This document shows, piece by piece, positions 14,617 through 22,121 of a DNA stretch of 27,777 nt. Under the pieces are notes generated by a model. That model was not told where the DNA came from and did not search any database. It saw only the letters and a program-made list of their open reading frames with translations. Position 1 is the stretch's first letter. Each line of letters starts with the position of its first letter. The stretch spans positions 1-27,777 of the forward strand of contig DZAU01000010.1 in assembly GCA_022729635.1 (NCBI GenBank), read 5' to 3'. A program made the translations under genes and the position numbers. This DNA is from Flavobacterium psychrophilum (GTDB lineage Bacteria > Bacteroidota > Bacteroidia > Flavobacteriales > Flavobacteriaceae).

Positions 14617-15888
14617 ATGACAAAAGAACGATTAATTTCATTAGATGTATTCAGAGGATTTACTATTATGCTGATGACAATCGTCAATAATCCTGGAAGC
14701 TGGGGATCCATTTACCCACCATTGGAACACGCAGAATGGAATGGCTGCACACCAACTGACTTGGTTTTTCCGTTCTTTATTTTTATAATGGGAACAGCAA
14801 TTCCTTTTGCAATGCCAACTAAAAATTTTGACATTACGGTGTTTAATAAAATAATGGTGCGTTCCTTACGAATCTTTTGCTTGGGATTCTTTTTAAATTA
14901 TTTTGGCAAAATAGAACTCTATGGGATAGAAGGAATTCCATTGTTGGTGGGAAGATTAGCAATCACTTTTGCGGTAGCTTATGCGCTGCTGGGAACCTTT
15001 AGTCTAAAAATAAAAACCTATTTAGTTTTTTCTGTACTTGGAATCTTACTCTTTTTAGCTTTTAGCGGAATCGAAGCCTATCAAGATGTTAGAATTCCCG
15101 GAGTTTTACAGCGAATTGGGATTGTGTATTTTTTTACAGCACTTTTGTATCTAAAAACCACTCGAAGAACACAACTTATTATTGCCACAAGTATTTTAAT
15201 TATCTATTGGTTTTTAATGGCTTTTATTCCTGTTCCTGGATTTGGCGAAGCTAATTTTGAAAAAGGAACTAATCTTGCTGCTTGGTTAGACAACTTACTT
15301 TTAAACGGACATTTATGGAGTTATTCTAAAACTTGGGATCCAGAAGGAATTTTGAGTACATTACCAGCTATTGCATCTGGAATTTTAGGAATGTATATTG
15401 GGCAACAACTAAATTTTAAAATATCAAGTAAGATAAAATTTAAAAAAATACTAAGCGTTGGAATCTTATTATACTTTATTGGAGCGTTTTGGGGATTGAT
15501 TTACCCTATAAACAAATCGCTTTGGAGTAGCTCTTATGTACTATATACAGCGGGTTTAGCGACCATTTGCCTAAGTATTTTATACTACATAATTGATATT
15601 TCCGATTATAAAAAATGGACAAAACTATTCCTGATTTGGGGTGTGAATCCAATGATTGTGTTCTTTTTTTCTGGAATAATTCCAAGGGTGCTTTCGATGA
15701 TAAAAGTTCAAAATCCTGAAGTTTCTGGAGAGCCACTAGGGCTTCAAAGCTATTTTTATAATTACAGAATTGCACCACAATTCGAAAACCCAATGAATGC
15801 CTCATTAACATACGCTCTGATTTATGTCCTTTTCTGGAGTATTATTTTGTGGTTTTTTTATAAAAACAAAATGATTTTTAAAGTCTGA
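14617..15888 (+). CDS. NagX/HGSNAT-like membrane acyltransferase (DUF5009-type)
   Basis: This 423-residue polytopic membrane protein resembles heparan-alpha-glucosaminide N-acetyltransferase and bacterial NagX, which move acetyl groups across the membrane onto amino sugars. It begins RLISLDVFRGFTIMLMTIVN at about 5-24, the family's first membrane segment. The next block is LEHAEWNGCTPTDLVFPFFI at about 37-56, where His38 matches the conserved histidine of the human enzyme (KHASWNG). About ten hydrophobic stretches follow, with RIPGVLQRIGIVYF in the middle and WGVNPMIVFFFSG near residue 350. It starts 20 nt after bshC and is probably transcribed with it, though no shared function is obvious. 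Bacterial members are linked to chitin or N-acetylglucosamine use and cell-wall sugars; no sugar genes lie nearby, so the acceptor is unknown. Confidence 0.82.
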   Translation: MTKERLISLDVFRGFTIMLMTIVNNPGSWGSIYPPLEHAEWNGCTPTDLVFPFFIFIMGTAIPFAMPTKNFDITVFNKIMVRSLRIFCLGFFLNYFGKIELYGIEGIPLLVGRLAITFAVAYALLGTFSLKIKTYLVFSVLGILLFLAFSGIEAYQDVRIPGVLQRIGIVYFFTALLYLKTTRRTQLIIATSILIIYWFLMAFIPVPGFGEANFEKGTNLAAWLDNLLLNGHLWSYSKTWDPEGILSTLPAIASGILGMYIGQQLNFKISSKIKFKKILSVGILLYFIGAFWGLIYPINKSLWSSSYVLYTAGLATICLSILYYIIDISDYKKWTKLFLIWGVNPMIVFFFSGIIPRVLSMIKVQNPEVSGEPLGLQSYFYNYRIAPQFENPMNASLTYALIYVLFWSIILWFFYKNKMIFKV

Positions 15889-15954
15889 TTTTTCAAACCA
15901 ATGGTATAAATACTTTTTATTGTCAGATTATTAAAATCAATCCATTAAAAAGTC

Positions 15955-15962
15955 TATTTTTG
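15955..15962 (+). promoter_or_regulatory. Putative -7 element for ndk
   Basis: TATTTTTG matches TAnnTTTG exactly and ends 22 nt before the ndk start codon, the same distance as the -7 box of the aldehyde dehydrogenase gene. No clear TTTG -33 box is found at the expected spacing. Confidence 0.5.
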
Positions 15963-15984
15963 CACAAATTAAAAAAAACAAAAA

Positions 15985-16404
15985 ATGGCAACAAATAGAA
16001 CTTTTACAATGATTAAACCTGATGCGGTCGAAAATGGACACATCGGAAACATATTGGCAATGATTACTAACGGTGGTTTTAAAATCATTTCATTAAAATT
16101 AACACAATTAACAGTGGCTGATGCCAAAGCTTTTTACGCTGTTCACGCTGCAAGACCTTTCTACGGTGAATTAGTTGAATTTATGACTCGCGGTCCAATA
16201 GTTGCCGCAATTTTAGAAAAAGAAAATGCTGTTGAAGATTTCAGAACTTTGATTGGAGCAACAAATCCAGCCGAAGCTGCGGAAGGAACAATTCGTAAAG
16301 CATACGCCACTTCAATTGGTGAAAATGCAGTTCACGGTTCAGATAGCGATGAAAATGCAGCTATCGAAGGTGCTTTTCATTTTGCCGGAAGAGAGCAATT
16401 CTAG
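15985..16404 (+). CDS. ndk: Nucleoside diphosphate kinase
   Basis: Ndk passes the gamma-phosphate of ATP to nucleoside diphosphates through a phosphohistidine, keeping (d)NTP pools balanced in the cytoplasm. The protein has 139 residues, the usual bacterial length. It begins with [18 protein letters not shown]; the active-site histidine is H117 in [12 protein letters not shown], the family signature, and [19 protein letters not shown] lies at about 56-74. It has its own putative promoter, a short tandem repeat right after the stop, and a strong terminator shared with the convergent M61 peptidase gene, so it is a single-gene unit. Nothing is odd about the sequence. Confidence 0.98.
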   Translation: MATNRTFTMIKPDAVENGHIGNILAMITNGGFKIISLKLTQLTVADAKAFYAVHAARPFYGELVEFMTRGPIVAAILEKENAVEDFRTLIGATNPAEAAEGTIRKAYATSIGENAVHGSDSDENAAIEGAFHFAGREQF

Positions 16405-16408
16405 TATT

Positions 16409-16436
16409 CAGTTTGCAGATTTCAGTTTGCAGATTT
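16409..16436. repeat. Two perfect 14-bp tandem repeats after ndk
   Basis: CAGTTTGCAGATTT occurs twice in direct succession, followed by a partial third unit (CAG). It starts 4 nt after the ndk stop codon and lies before the terminator. No role is evident. Confidence 0.85.
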
Positions 16437-16443
16437 CAGAAAT

Positions 16444-16480
16444 AAAAAAATCCCATTTCATTTTGAAATGGGATTTTTTT
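16444..16480. terminator. Bidirectional Rho-independent terminator between ndk and M61 gene
   Basis: A perfect stem ATCCCATTTCA (50-60 of the 16400s) with TGAAATGGGAT (16464-16474) has a 3-nt loop and is flanked by seven A on the left and a T-run on the right, so it can end transcripts from both convergent genes. Confidence 0.92.
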
Positions 16481-16494
16481 AATCAGTAAGTTTT

Positions 16495-18354
16495 TTATCC
16501 TTTTAACCAAGCTTCTTTTAGTGCAGATTTTGAAGTATCGGTAAATTGCAATCCTTCTTTTTCTTCATAAGGAAGTTTTACTGTTCCTTTTACAATTTGT
16601 TCTTTACCATCTCGTATTATTTTTACAGAAATCGGGTCATTTTCTTTCCATTTTTCACTTACAGAAATCATATCATAAATGTTATCCAAAGTGTAATTTA
16701 TGTCATTAATTGACACTAAAATATCTCCTCCTTTTAAACCAAGAGTGGTATAGAACTCGTTTAATTCAATATTTGGAACTATACTAATTTCTTTAGTTCC
16801 TTGATTTACAGTAATATAAGGAATTTGCCCTTTTAAGAAAACTCCTGACGGTACTTTTGTAGTTGAATTTGTTACTCCAACTTTTGCCAAATAAGTTGCA
16901 TAAGGAATAGGAGTTGATCCTGAAACATACGTTTTGAAAAAATCACCAACTTCCGGATAAGTCAATTCAGTAATTTTTGCAAAAAGTTCTTCATCATTAA
17001 ATGCTTTAGAAACGCCATATTCATTAGATAATTTTTGCATTAAGTCAAGAATTCCTCTTTTGCCATTGCTTTTTTCCCTGATGATGATGTCAACACACAT
17101 TCCTATTAATGTGCCTTTTTCATATACGTTCAAATATTGTTCTTTGTAGGGAGATGTCAATACGTTGCGACTCATTGTTGTAAATGGCATGGTGTCATTC
17201 ATTGTATTTGCTCTCTGAATTTTTTCTGCTATTCGGGTATAAAATCCATTCTCGTCGATTAAACCTTGATTGATTTGAAAAAGATTGGCAAAATATTCTG
17301 TTACACCTTCATACATCCATAAATGTTCAGACATTTTTGGATTGTTATAATCAAAATTTTGAATTTCCTGTGAATGAACAGTCAATGGAGTCAGAATATG
17401 AAAAAACTCGTGAGAAACCACATCTTTCATCATTTCTGAAAGTGCATCTTTTGGCATCATTTCAGGAAAAACTACCGTTGTTGCTGTAGGATGTTCGAGT
17501 GCACCATAGCCTTGTGCATCATTTTTCATAGTAGAAAGATATAATAATACACTATATTTTTTTGTAGTATTTATAGAACCCAAGAATTTTTTTTGAGCCA
17601 TCATCATCGTTTTCATTTCCGGCGTAATGCTTTCTGCTGTGATTTTTCCTGTTGGCGAATACACGGCGATTTGAATTTCCATATCATCGACCTTGAAAGT
17701 GGTAAAGTCCGGTTTTGAATACATAATTGGGTTTTCAACCAATTCTGCATAACGAGAAGTCACAAATAAATCGTTTGTAGCACTTGAATCTTGGTCATTC
17801 ATTGAGGTTGCTCCCCAAAGTTTTTCCGGATGCGAAATACTTACTTTATATGGAACTGACAAATAATTTTTAAAATAACCAATAAAACAGTGGGTGTTGA
17901 GCATTATGTTTTTATCGGTATCAATATTCGAACCTGTTGGCGAAAAAATATCTCCACCGCCAAAACTTTTTCCGGTTTCGGTATCAAAGGTGTCATTTAC
18001 TAAATAGGTAATTTTGTCCAAGGATTTTGCATTAGAAATGGACCAGGAATTCACATCCATTTTTTTTACTTCCAATAAATTTCCTTTTTTGTCAAAGGCT
18101 TTAAGGTCATCAATATATTTGCCATAGTTATCATCAGAATACGTTCCGGGAACTATTTTTGGGATGTTGTAAATGATTTCGTCGGAGTGGATTTTTGGAG
18201 ATTTAACGGTAACCAAAACTTTGTCATCCTTTATGTCATTCAGATTGATGTTAACCAGAACTTCTTCTTTTGTAGAAGCAGCAACTGCGGAATTTCCAGT
18301 TTTGCAGCTCCATAATACTGAAGCAAATGCAAATGCAAAAATTATTTTTTTCAT
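16495..18354 (-). CDS. M61-family metallopeptidase lipoprotein with PDZ domain
   Basis: This 619-residue zinc aminopeptidase belongs to the M61 (glycyl aminopeptidase) family. The N-terminus is a lipoprotein signal (FAFASVLWSC, lipidated Cys17), so the mature protein should be anchored in the cell envelope facing the periplasm or surface. An N-terminal beta-rich region (about 30-235) is followed by the thermolysin-like catalytic part: HEFFH at 315-319 gives the two zinc histidines and catalytic glutamate, and the third ligand is expected in MYEGVTEYF (E349 or E353). A PDZ-like segment near 520-590 includes LGLKGGDILVSINDINYT. The length and domain order fit the family. It is monocistronic, with a terminator shared with ndk. 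Likely a role in peptide scavenging or envelope protein turnover; the natural substrate is unknown. Confidence 0.9.
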   Translation of the reverse strand: MKKIIFAFAFASVLWSCKTGNSAVAASTKEEVLVNINLNDIKDDKVLVTVKSPKIHSDEIIYNIPKIVPGTYSDDNYGKYIDDLKAFDKKGNLLEVKKMDVNSWSISNAKSLDKITYLVNDTFDTETGKSFGGGDIFSPTGSNIDTDKNIMLNTHCFIGYFKNYLSVPYKVSISHPEKLWGATSMNDQDSSATNDLFVTSRYAELVENPIMYSKPDFTTFKVDDMEIQIAVYSPTGKITAESITPEMKTMMMAQKKFLGSINTTKKYSVLLYLSTMKNDAQGYGALEHPTATTVVFPEMMPKDALSEMMKDVVSHEFFHILTPLTVHSQEIQNFDYNNPKMSEHLWMYEGVTEYFANLFQINQGLIDENGFYTRIAEKIQRANTMNDTMPFTTMSRNVLTSPYKEQYLNVYEKGTLIGMCVDIIIREKSNGKRGILDLMQKLSNEYGVSKAFNDEELFAKITELTYPEVGDFFKTYVSGSTPIPYATYLAKVGVTNSTTKVPSGVFLKGQIPYITVNQGTKEISIVPNIELNEFYTTLGLKGGDILVSINDINYTLDNIYDMISVSEKWKENDPISVKIIRDGKEQIVKGTVKLPYEEKEGLQFTDTSKSALKEAWLKG

Positions 18355-18450
18355 TTTATAGTGATTGTGATTTCGTTATTTGACTCTAAAGGTGCGAAAT
18401 TGTTACAGTGTATATTGATTTATTCTGAAAGTGTAAAGGTTGTAATAAAA

Positions 18451-18473
18451 AAACTCCTTTAATTCAGGAGTTT
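18451..18473 (-). terminator. Rho-independent terminator of the DUF2805 gene
   Basis: AAACTCCT (18451-18458) pairs with AGGAGTTT (18466-18473) around a 7-nt loop; on the minus strand the stem is followed by a run of T. It lies 5 nt past the stop codon of the DUF2805 gene. Confidence 0.85.
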
Positions 18474-18478
18474 AGTGA

Positions 18479-18757
18479 TTAATCGAGTTTGTTTTTTATG
18501 TAGTATTTGCCATCCAAATCTTCGTCAAAATCATCAATTTTTGCGGGTTTGGGTTTGGGTTTACTGGCTAAAGCTTTCTTTTTCCACATTTCAAATTTTT
18601 CGGCTGGCATCTTTTTTTTCATGATTTCAAGAACCTCTTTTTCAGATAAACCAAATTCTTTTTTTATGATTTCAAAAGGATTTTTTTCCTCTATGGCAAA
18701 CGTAACGAGTTTTTCTGTTTGTTCCCAATTCAATTCTGTACGGCTACTCTTCTTCAT
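18479..18757 (-). CDS. DUF2805 (TIGR03643-like) small protein
   Basis: This 92-residue protein of unknown function matches what I recall of the DUF2805/TIGR03643 family, which is common in Bacteroidetes and Proteobacteria. The N-terminal 60 residues look like a small helical, possibly helix-turn-helix, domain (LNWEQTEKLVTFAIEEKNPF, then EIIKKEFGLSEKEVLEIMKK), followed by FEMWKKKA and a lysine/proline-rich linker (KPKPKPAK) with an acidic tail. There is no signal peptide or membrane segment, so it should be cytoplasmic. A nucleic-acid-binding role would fit the sequence-like GLSEKEVLEIMKK turn, but this is inference. It stands alone between two terminators. Confidence 0.8.
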   Translation of the reverse strand: MKKSSRTELNWEQTEKLVTFAIEEKNPFEIIKKEFGLSEKEVLEIMKKKMPAEKFEMWKKKALASKPKPKPAKIDDFDEDLDGKYYIKNKLD

Positions 18758-18838
18758 TAGGTGAAAATTAATTCAATTTTGTGGTTAAGGATTAATAGAC
18801 TTGTTTTCAAATTATTGGTCAATATTAATAAAAAAAAT

Positions 18839-18862
18839 AATTACTTTTTATCTGAAGTAATT
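18839..18862 (-). terminator. Rho-independent terminator of the fatty acid hydroxylase-family gene
   Basis: AATTACTT (18839-18846) pairs with AAGTAATT (18855-18862) around an 8-nt loop, flanked by A-run and T-run on either side. It lies just past the stop at 18868 when read on the minus strand. Confidence 0.8.
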
Positions 18863-18867
18863 TTTTT

Positions 18868-19704
18868 TTAAAAATTTTGACTGTTTTTTCCTAAACGTTG
18901 CTTTTGAAAGGGGATTTTCATTAAATTATACAATCGATTGTGCTCCTCTGGCTTCAAATGAGTATCTATTCCATATACTATATCTTCTTTTTTGAGATAC
19001 ATAAAGGTGCAAAAAAGACGATCCCAAATCGAAAAAATGTTACCATAATTACTATCTGTGTATGGTAATTTATAATGGTGATGTACTTTATGCATGTTAG
19101 GGGAAACGATGAAATAACTCAAAAAATAGTCTATTTTTTCAGGAAGGGAAATATTAGCATGTGTAAATTGTGTCGAAATAACAGAAAGGGTTTGATACAT
19201 AAAAATTAACCACATCGGACTTCCAACGATTAGAACTCCAAGAGTTGTAAACACAATCCGAATAATACTTTCGCCTGGATGATGCCTATTCCCAGATGTT
19301 GTGTCAATCCAAGTATCAGTATGATGAATCAAATGAAAACGCCAAAGAATTTTAACTTTATGTTCGATTAAATGAGCTAAATAAGCTCCGATTAAATCCA
19401 ATAATAGCAATCCAATTAAGGCATAAATCCACAATGCCATTGGCGGAAGCCATTGCAAAACACCAAAATTAGTGGCAATAGTCCAATCGGAAGTTTTTAA
19501 TAAAATGAATGCTAAAGAAAAATTAATAATGATGGTTGTTAAAGTCAGAAACAAATTTATTCCTGCATGTTGCCATTTATTATAAGTGAATTTAAAAAGA
19601 GGAAAAGCATTTTCAATCAACCAAAAAACGGTAATTCCGCCAACAAGGATAAGGCTTCTATGAGAGGAAGGAATTGAAGAAAAATAAGTAATGATTTCAT
19701 TCAT
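18868..19704 (-). CDS. Sterol desaturase / fatty acid hydroxylase superfamily membrane protein
   Basis: This 278-residue integral membrane di-iron enzyme belongs to the fatty acid hydroxylase superfamily. The histidine clusters that bind the two irons are visible: HLIEH at 111-115, HLIHH at 124-128, NRHHP around 141-142, and HKVHHH at 205-210. Four or five hydrophobic stretches surround them (16-33, 48-70, 88-112, 147-176, 193-202). Bacterial members hydroxylate or desaturate lipids, carotenoids or sterol-like molecules at the inner membrane using O2; the substrate of this one is unknown. It has its own terminator and no close neighbour gene on the same transcript, so context does not help. 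The histidine set is complete, so an active enzyme is expected. Confidence 0.88.
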   Translation of the reverse strand: MNEIITYFSSIPSSHRSLILVGGITVFWLIENAFPLFKFTYNKWQHAGINLFLTLTTIIINFSLAFILLKTSDWTIATNFGVLQWLPPMALWIYALIGLLLLDLIGAYLAHLIEHKVKILWRFHLIHHTDTWIDTTSGNRHHPGESIIRIVFTTLGVLIVGSPMWLIFMYQTLSVISTQFTHANISLPEKIDYFLSYFIVSPNMHKVHHHYKLPYTDSNYGNIFSIWDRLFCTFMYLKKEDIVYGIDTHLKPEEHNRLYNLMKIPFQKQRLGKNSQNF

Positions 19705-19783
19705 GATGCAAATATTTTTTCAAATATGTTGATTTTTATGTAAAGTGTAATTTTAAATAAAATAGTTGGACAGTTAAAAAAAT

Positions 19784-19823
19784 AAAGAGAAAAACTAAGG
19801 CTTTTGTCTTTGTTTTTCTCTTT
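19784..19823 (-). terminator. Rho-independent terminator of aqpZ
   Basis: A perfect 12-bp stem, AAAGAGAAAAAC (19784-19795) with GTTTTTCTCTTT (19812-19823), has a 16-nt loop and is followed on the minus strand by a U-rich tract. It lies 21 nt past the aqpZ stop codon. Confidence 0.88.
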
Positions 19824-19844
19824 AATTATATTAGAATAGAGGAA

Positions 19845-20552
19845 TTATACTTCTGAATGGTCTTGAAGTAAACTCTTATAAATAAATCCTGCAGCTATCG
19901 CTCCCAATATTGGTGCAAGCCAAAATAGCCAAACCTGTGATAATGGTTCTCCTCCCACAAATAGAGCTTGAGATAAAGAACGAGCAGGGTTTACAGAAGT
20001 ATTGGTGATAGGAATACTAATTAAGTGAATCAGAGTTAAAGCTAAGCCAATTGCAACACCGGCGAATTTTCCGTTGGCAAATTTATCAGTGGCTCCAAGG
20101 ATAACTAACAAGAAAAATAATGTCAAAACAAATTCAGCTATAAAGGCAGATTGCATAGAGTATCCATCAGGTGAAAAAGCTCCAAAACCATTTGAGGCAA
20201 AAGCTCCAGCTTTAGTATTGTCTATTACATTTCCAGTTTTTCCAGACCAAATGGTAAGTAATGTTCCTGCAGCTGCAATAGCTCCAACGCATTGTGCAAT
20301 AATGTAAGGTACTAATTCTTTGGCAGAAAAACGTCCTCCAGCCCATAATCCGAATGAAACCGCCGGATTAAAATGACCGCCAGAAATATGACCTACTGCA
20401 TAAGCCATTGTTAAAACCGTTAGACCAAAAGCAAGAGAAACACCCGCAAATCCAATTCCTAAATCTGGAAATCCGGCAGCAAAAAGTGCGCTACCACAAC
20501 CACCAAAAACTAACCAATAGGTTCCAAAAAATTCAGCTAATAATTTTCTCAT
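19845..20552 (-). CDS. aqpZ: Aquaporin Z
   Basis: This 235-residue water channel of the inner membrane is very close to E. coli AqpZ. Both pore motifs are intact: [15 protein letters not shown] (first NPA at 62-64) and [13 protein letters not shown] (second NPA at 188-190). The selectivity filter residues of AqpZ are matched by F42, H176, T185 and R191, which fits a water-specific pore rather than a glycerol channel. The long stretch [20 protein letters not shown] is nearly identical to what I recall of the E. coli protein. It has its own putative promoter and terminator. A role in osmotic water flow is expected. Confidence 0.97.
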   Translation of the reverse strand: MRKLLAEFFGTYWLVFGGCGSALFAAGFPDLGIGFAGVSLAFGLTVLTMAYAVGHISGGHFNPAVSFGLWAGGRFSAKELVPYIIAQCVGAIAAAGTLLTIWSGKTGNVIDNTKAGAFASNGFGAFSPDGYSMQSAFIAEFVLTLFFLLVILGATDKFANGKFAGVAIGLALTLIHLISIPITNTSVNPARSLSQALFVGGEPLSQVWLFWLAPILGAIAAGFIYKSLLQDHSEV

Positions 20553-20580
20553 AATGTTAAATTTAGTTTGTTAATTATGA

Positions 20581-20611
20581 CGAAATTAAGTAAATGAATA
20601 TTTAAACCAAA
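20581..20611 (-). promoter_or_regulatory. Putative Bacteroidetes-type promoter of aqpZ
   Basis: On the minus strand TTTG (20611-20608) is followed after 19 nt by TAATTTCG (20588-20581), one base off the TAnnTTTG -7 consensus. The -7 box ends 28 nt before the aqpZ start codon. Confidence 0.55.
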
Positions 20612-20639
20612 ATTATTTGTTAAATTATTTAAGAATAAA

Positions 20640-20870
20640 TCAATTGTTTCTATAAAACTTTGTTAAGTAAAATATATTTACTCCTAATATAAAAGTATTT
20701 GAAATGATTATTGGCCATGATGTTGCTAACATAAAACCATAGACAACAAATAATGAGCATCCAATAGAATTTATAATTCGTAAGGTGTTAATGTTTTTCA
20801 TTAAAAATGAAACCATTAATACTAAAGAAGCTAAATAACCTACCCATTCTGTCATTGAAATATCAAACAT
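20640..20870 (-). CDS. Small three-helix membrane protein, SemiSWEET/YgjV-like
   Basis: This 76-residue protein has three hydrophobic segments (about 9-24, 33-50 and 52-70). The start WVGYLASLVLMVSFLMKNIN, the following LRIINSIGCSLFVVYGFMLA, and WPIIISNTFILGVNIFYL resemble one triple-helix bundle of the SWEET/SemiSWEET (MtN3) sugar transporter fold and the YgjV family. The proline-glutamine pair that usually marks helix 1 of SemiSWEETs is absent (FLMKN at that place). Homologues in flavobacteria are, as I recall, often mislabelled uroporphyrinogen decarboxylase. If it is a SemiSWEET relative it would act as a dimer in the inner membrane. It stands alone between aqpZ and the DUF1501 gene. Fold likely, substrate unknown. 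Confidence 0.72.
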   Translation of the reverse strand: MFDISMTEWVGYLASLVLMVSFLMKNINTLRIINSIGCSLFVVYGFMLATSWPIIISNTFILGVNIFYLTKFYRNN

Positions 20871-20941
20871 AATTTTTTTTTTAAGTGGAGGGCAAATGTA
20901 AGCTATAGTCGTGTGTTGAATACTATAAATTCCTGATTTTT

Positions 20942-22111
20942 TCAGAACAATCCTTCTAAATCTTTGTTTTGTATTCCAATTTTTGATGGGTCAAAATCCA
21001 ATTTGTTTTTTAAAATCGAAGCGTAAACACTTCTAAAATCAATTTTGTGTTTCAAATCACCATTGTCCAAATCCAAAAGATTGGGATTGCTTCCAATGAT
21101 TTTCCCTTGGTTATTTCCACCGATGACAAACATTGGAGCTGCAGTTCCGTGGTCAGTTCCTCTACCATTGTCTTTTATGCGGCGACCAAATTCAGAGAAA
21201 ACGACAATGGTTACATTTTGTAATTGTTGCGATTTTTTCAAATCTTCATAGAAACTATAAACGGCATCGTTGAGTTCCGTCAATTTGTTTTTGTGAATGG
21301 CCAATTGATTGTCGTGAGTATCAAAACCGCCAAGCGAAGTATAATAAACCTTCGAATTCAGGTTTCCTTTAATCAATTTCGAGATCCATTCCAGATTCTT
21401 TGCCAAGCCTGTTTTGGGATAAACCACATCCGAATTGACTGATTTTGCCAAAGCTTTCTGAATATCATCTGAACCTTCAATAACGGAATTGGCTATTTTT
21501 CGAACAAAATCCAGTTGCGGATTATTCGATAATTGACTTTCGTTTTCCTGTTTGCTTTTTGTTTTAAATCGATTGGGGTCTTTTACAGTAATCGAGTTGG
21601 GCTCTTCTCCTTTCAAAGCCAAATTATCAATAGAATCCAGGTTAATTCCAGCAGTTGGTTGGTGTTCCTTGCATTGCAAATCCAGATAGCGACCCAGCCA
21701 ACCTTCATTAAGATACTCCTGATTGGTTGGTGCGGTTTGCCAAATTTCCTGACTTCGAAAATGGGAACGAATCGGATTCGGATAACCCACATTTTGTATC
21801 ACTGACAAATCGCCGCTTTGTTGGATACTGGCAAATCCCTTCAAGGCAGGATGAAAAGCCATCCCTTTTGAGGAATTCAGAACCTCCGTTTTTGAAAGGG
21901 AAATATTTGGGCGCAAATTATAATACAATGCGTCTTCAAAGGGAATAAAGGTGTTTAGTCCGTCATTTCCACCGTTTAACTGAACGAAAACTACGCATTG
22001 TTCGCCCAAAACCAAATTATTTTGGGAACCAAAGGAGTATAAAAAATCAGGCAATAAGAGTGAACCGCCCGTAAATGTCCCCGTGAGTGCTAAAAAATTT
22101 CTTCTGTTCAT
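20942..22111 (-). CDS. DUF1501 protein with Tat signal
   Basis: This 389-residue protein is of the DUF1501 family, which belongs to the alkaline phosphatase/sulfatase-like fold group. It begins MNRRNFLALTGTFTGGSLLL, a twin-arginine signal (RRNFLAL) followed by a hydrophobic stretch, so it should be folded in the cytoplasm and exported by Tat. Family marks are FVQLNGGNDGLNTFIP near 41-56, HPALKGF, YPNPIRSHFRSQEIWQ, GGFDTHDNQ, VVFSEFGRRIKDNG and GTDHGTAAPMFVIGG. It starts 10 nt after the DUF1800 gene's stop, the gene order usual for this pair. The two are almost always found together in Bacteroidetes and Planctomycetes, but no reaction is known to me. A hydrolase or extracytoplasmic polymer-related role is a guess from the fold. 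Confidence 0.88.
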   Translation of the reverse strand: MNRRNFLALTGTFTGGSLLLPDFLYSFGSQNNLVLGEQCVVFVQLNGGNDGLNTFIPFEDALYYNLRPNISLSKTEVLNSSKGMAFHPALKGFASIQQSGDLSVIQNVGYPNPIRSHFRSQEIWQTAPTNQEYLNEGWLGRYLDLQCKEHQPTAGINLDSIDNLALKGEEPNSITVKDPNRFKTKSKQENESQLSNNPQLDFVRKIANSVIEGSDDIQKALAKSVNSDVVYPKTGLAKNLEWISKLIKGNLNSKVYYTSLGGFDTHDNQLAIHKNKLTELNDAVYSFYEDLKKSQQLQNVTIVVFSEFGRRIKDNGRGTDHGTAAPMFVIGGNNQGKIIGSNPNLLDLDNGDLKHKIDFRSVYASILKNKLDFDPSKIGIQNKDLEGLF

Positions 22112-22121
22112 AATAATAGAC

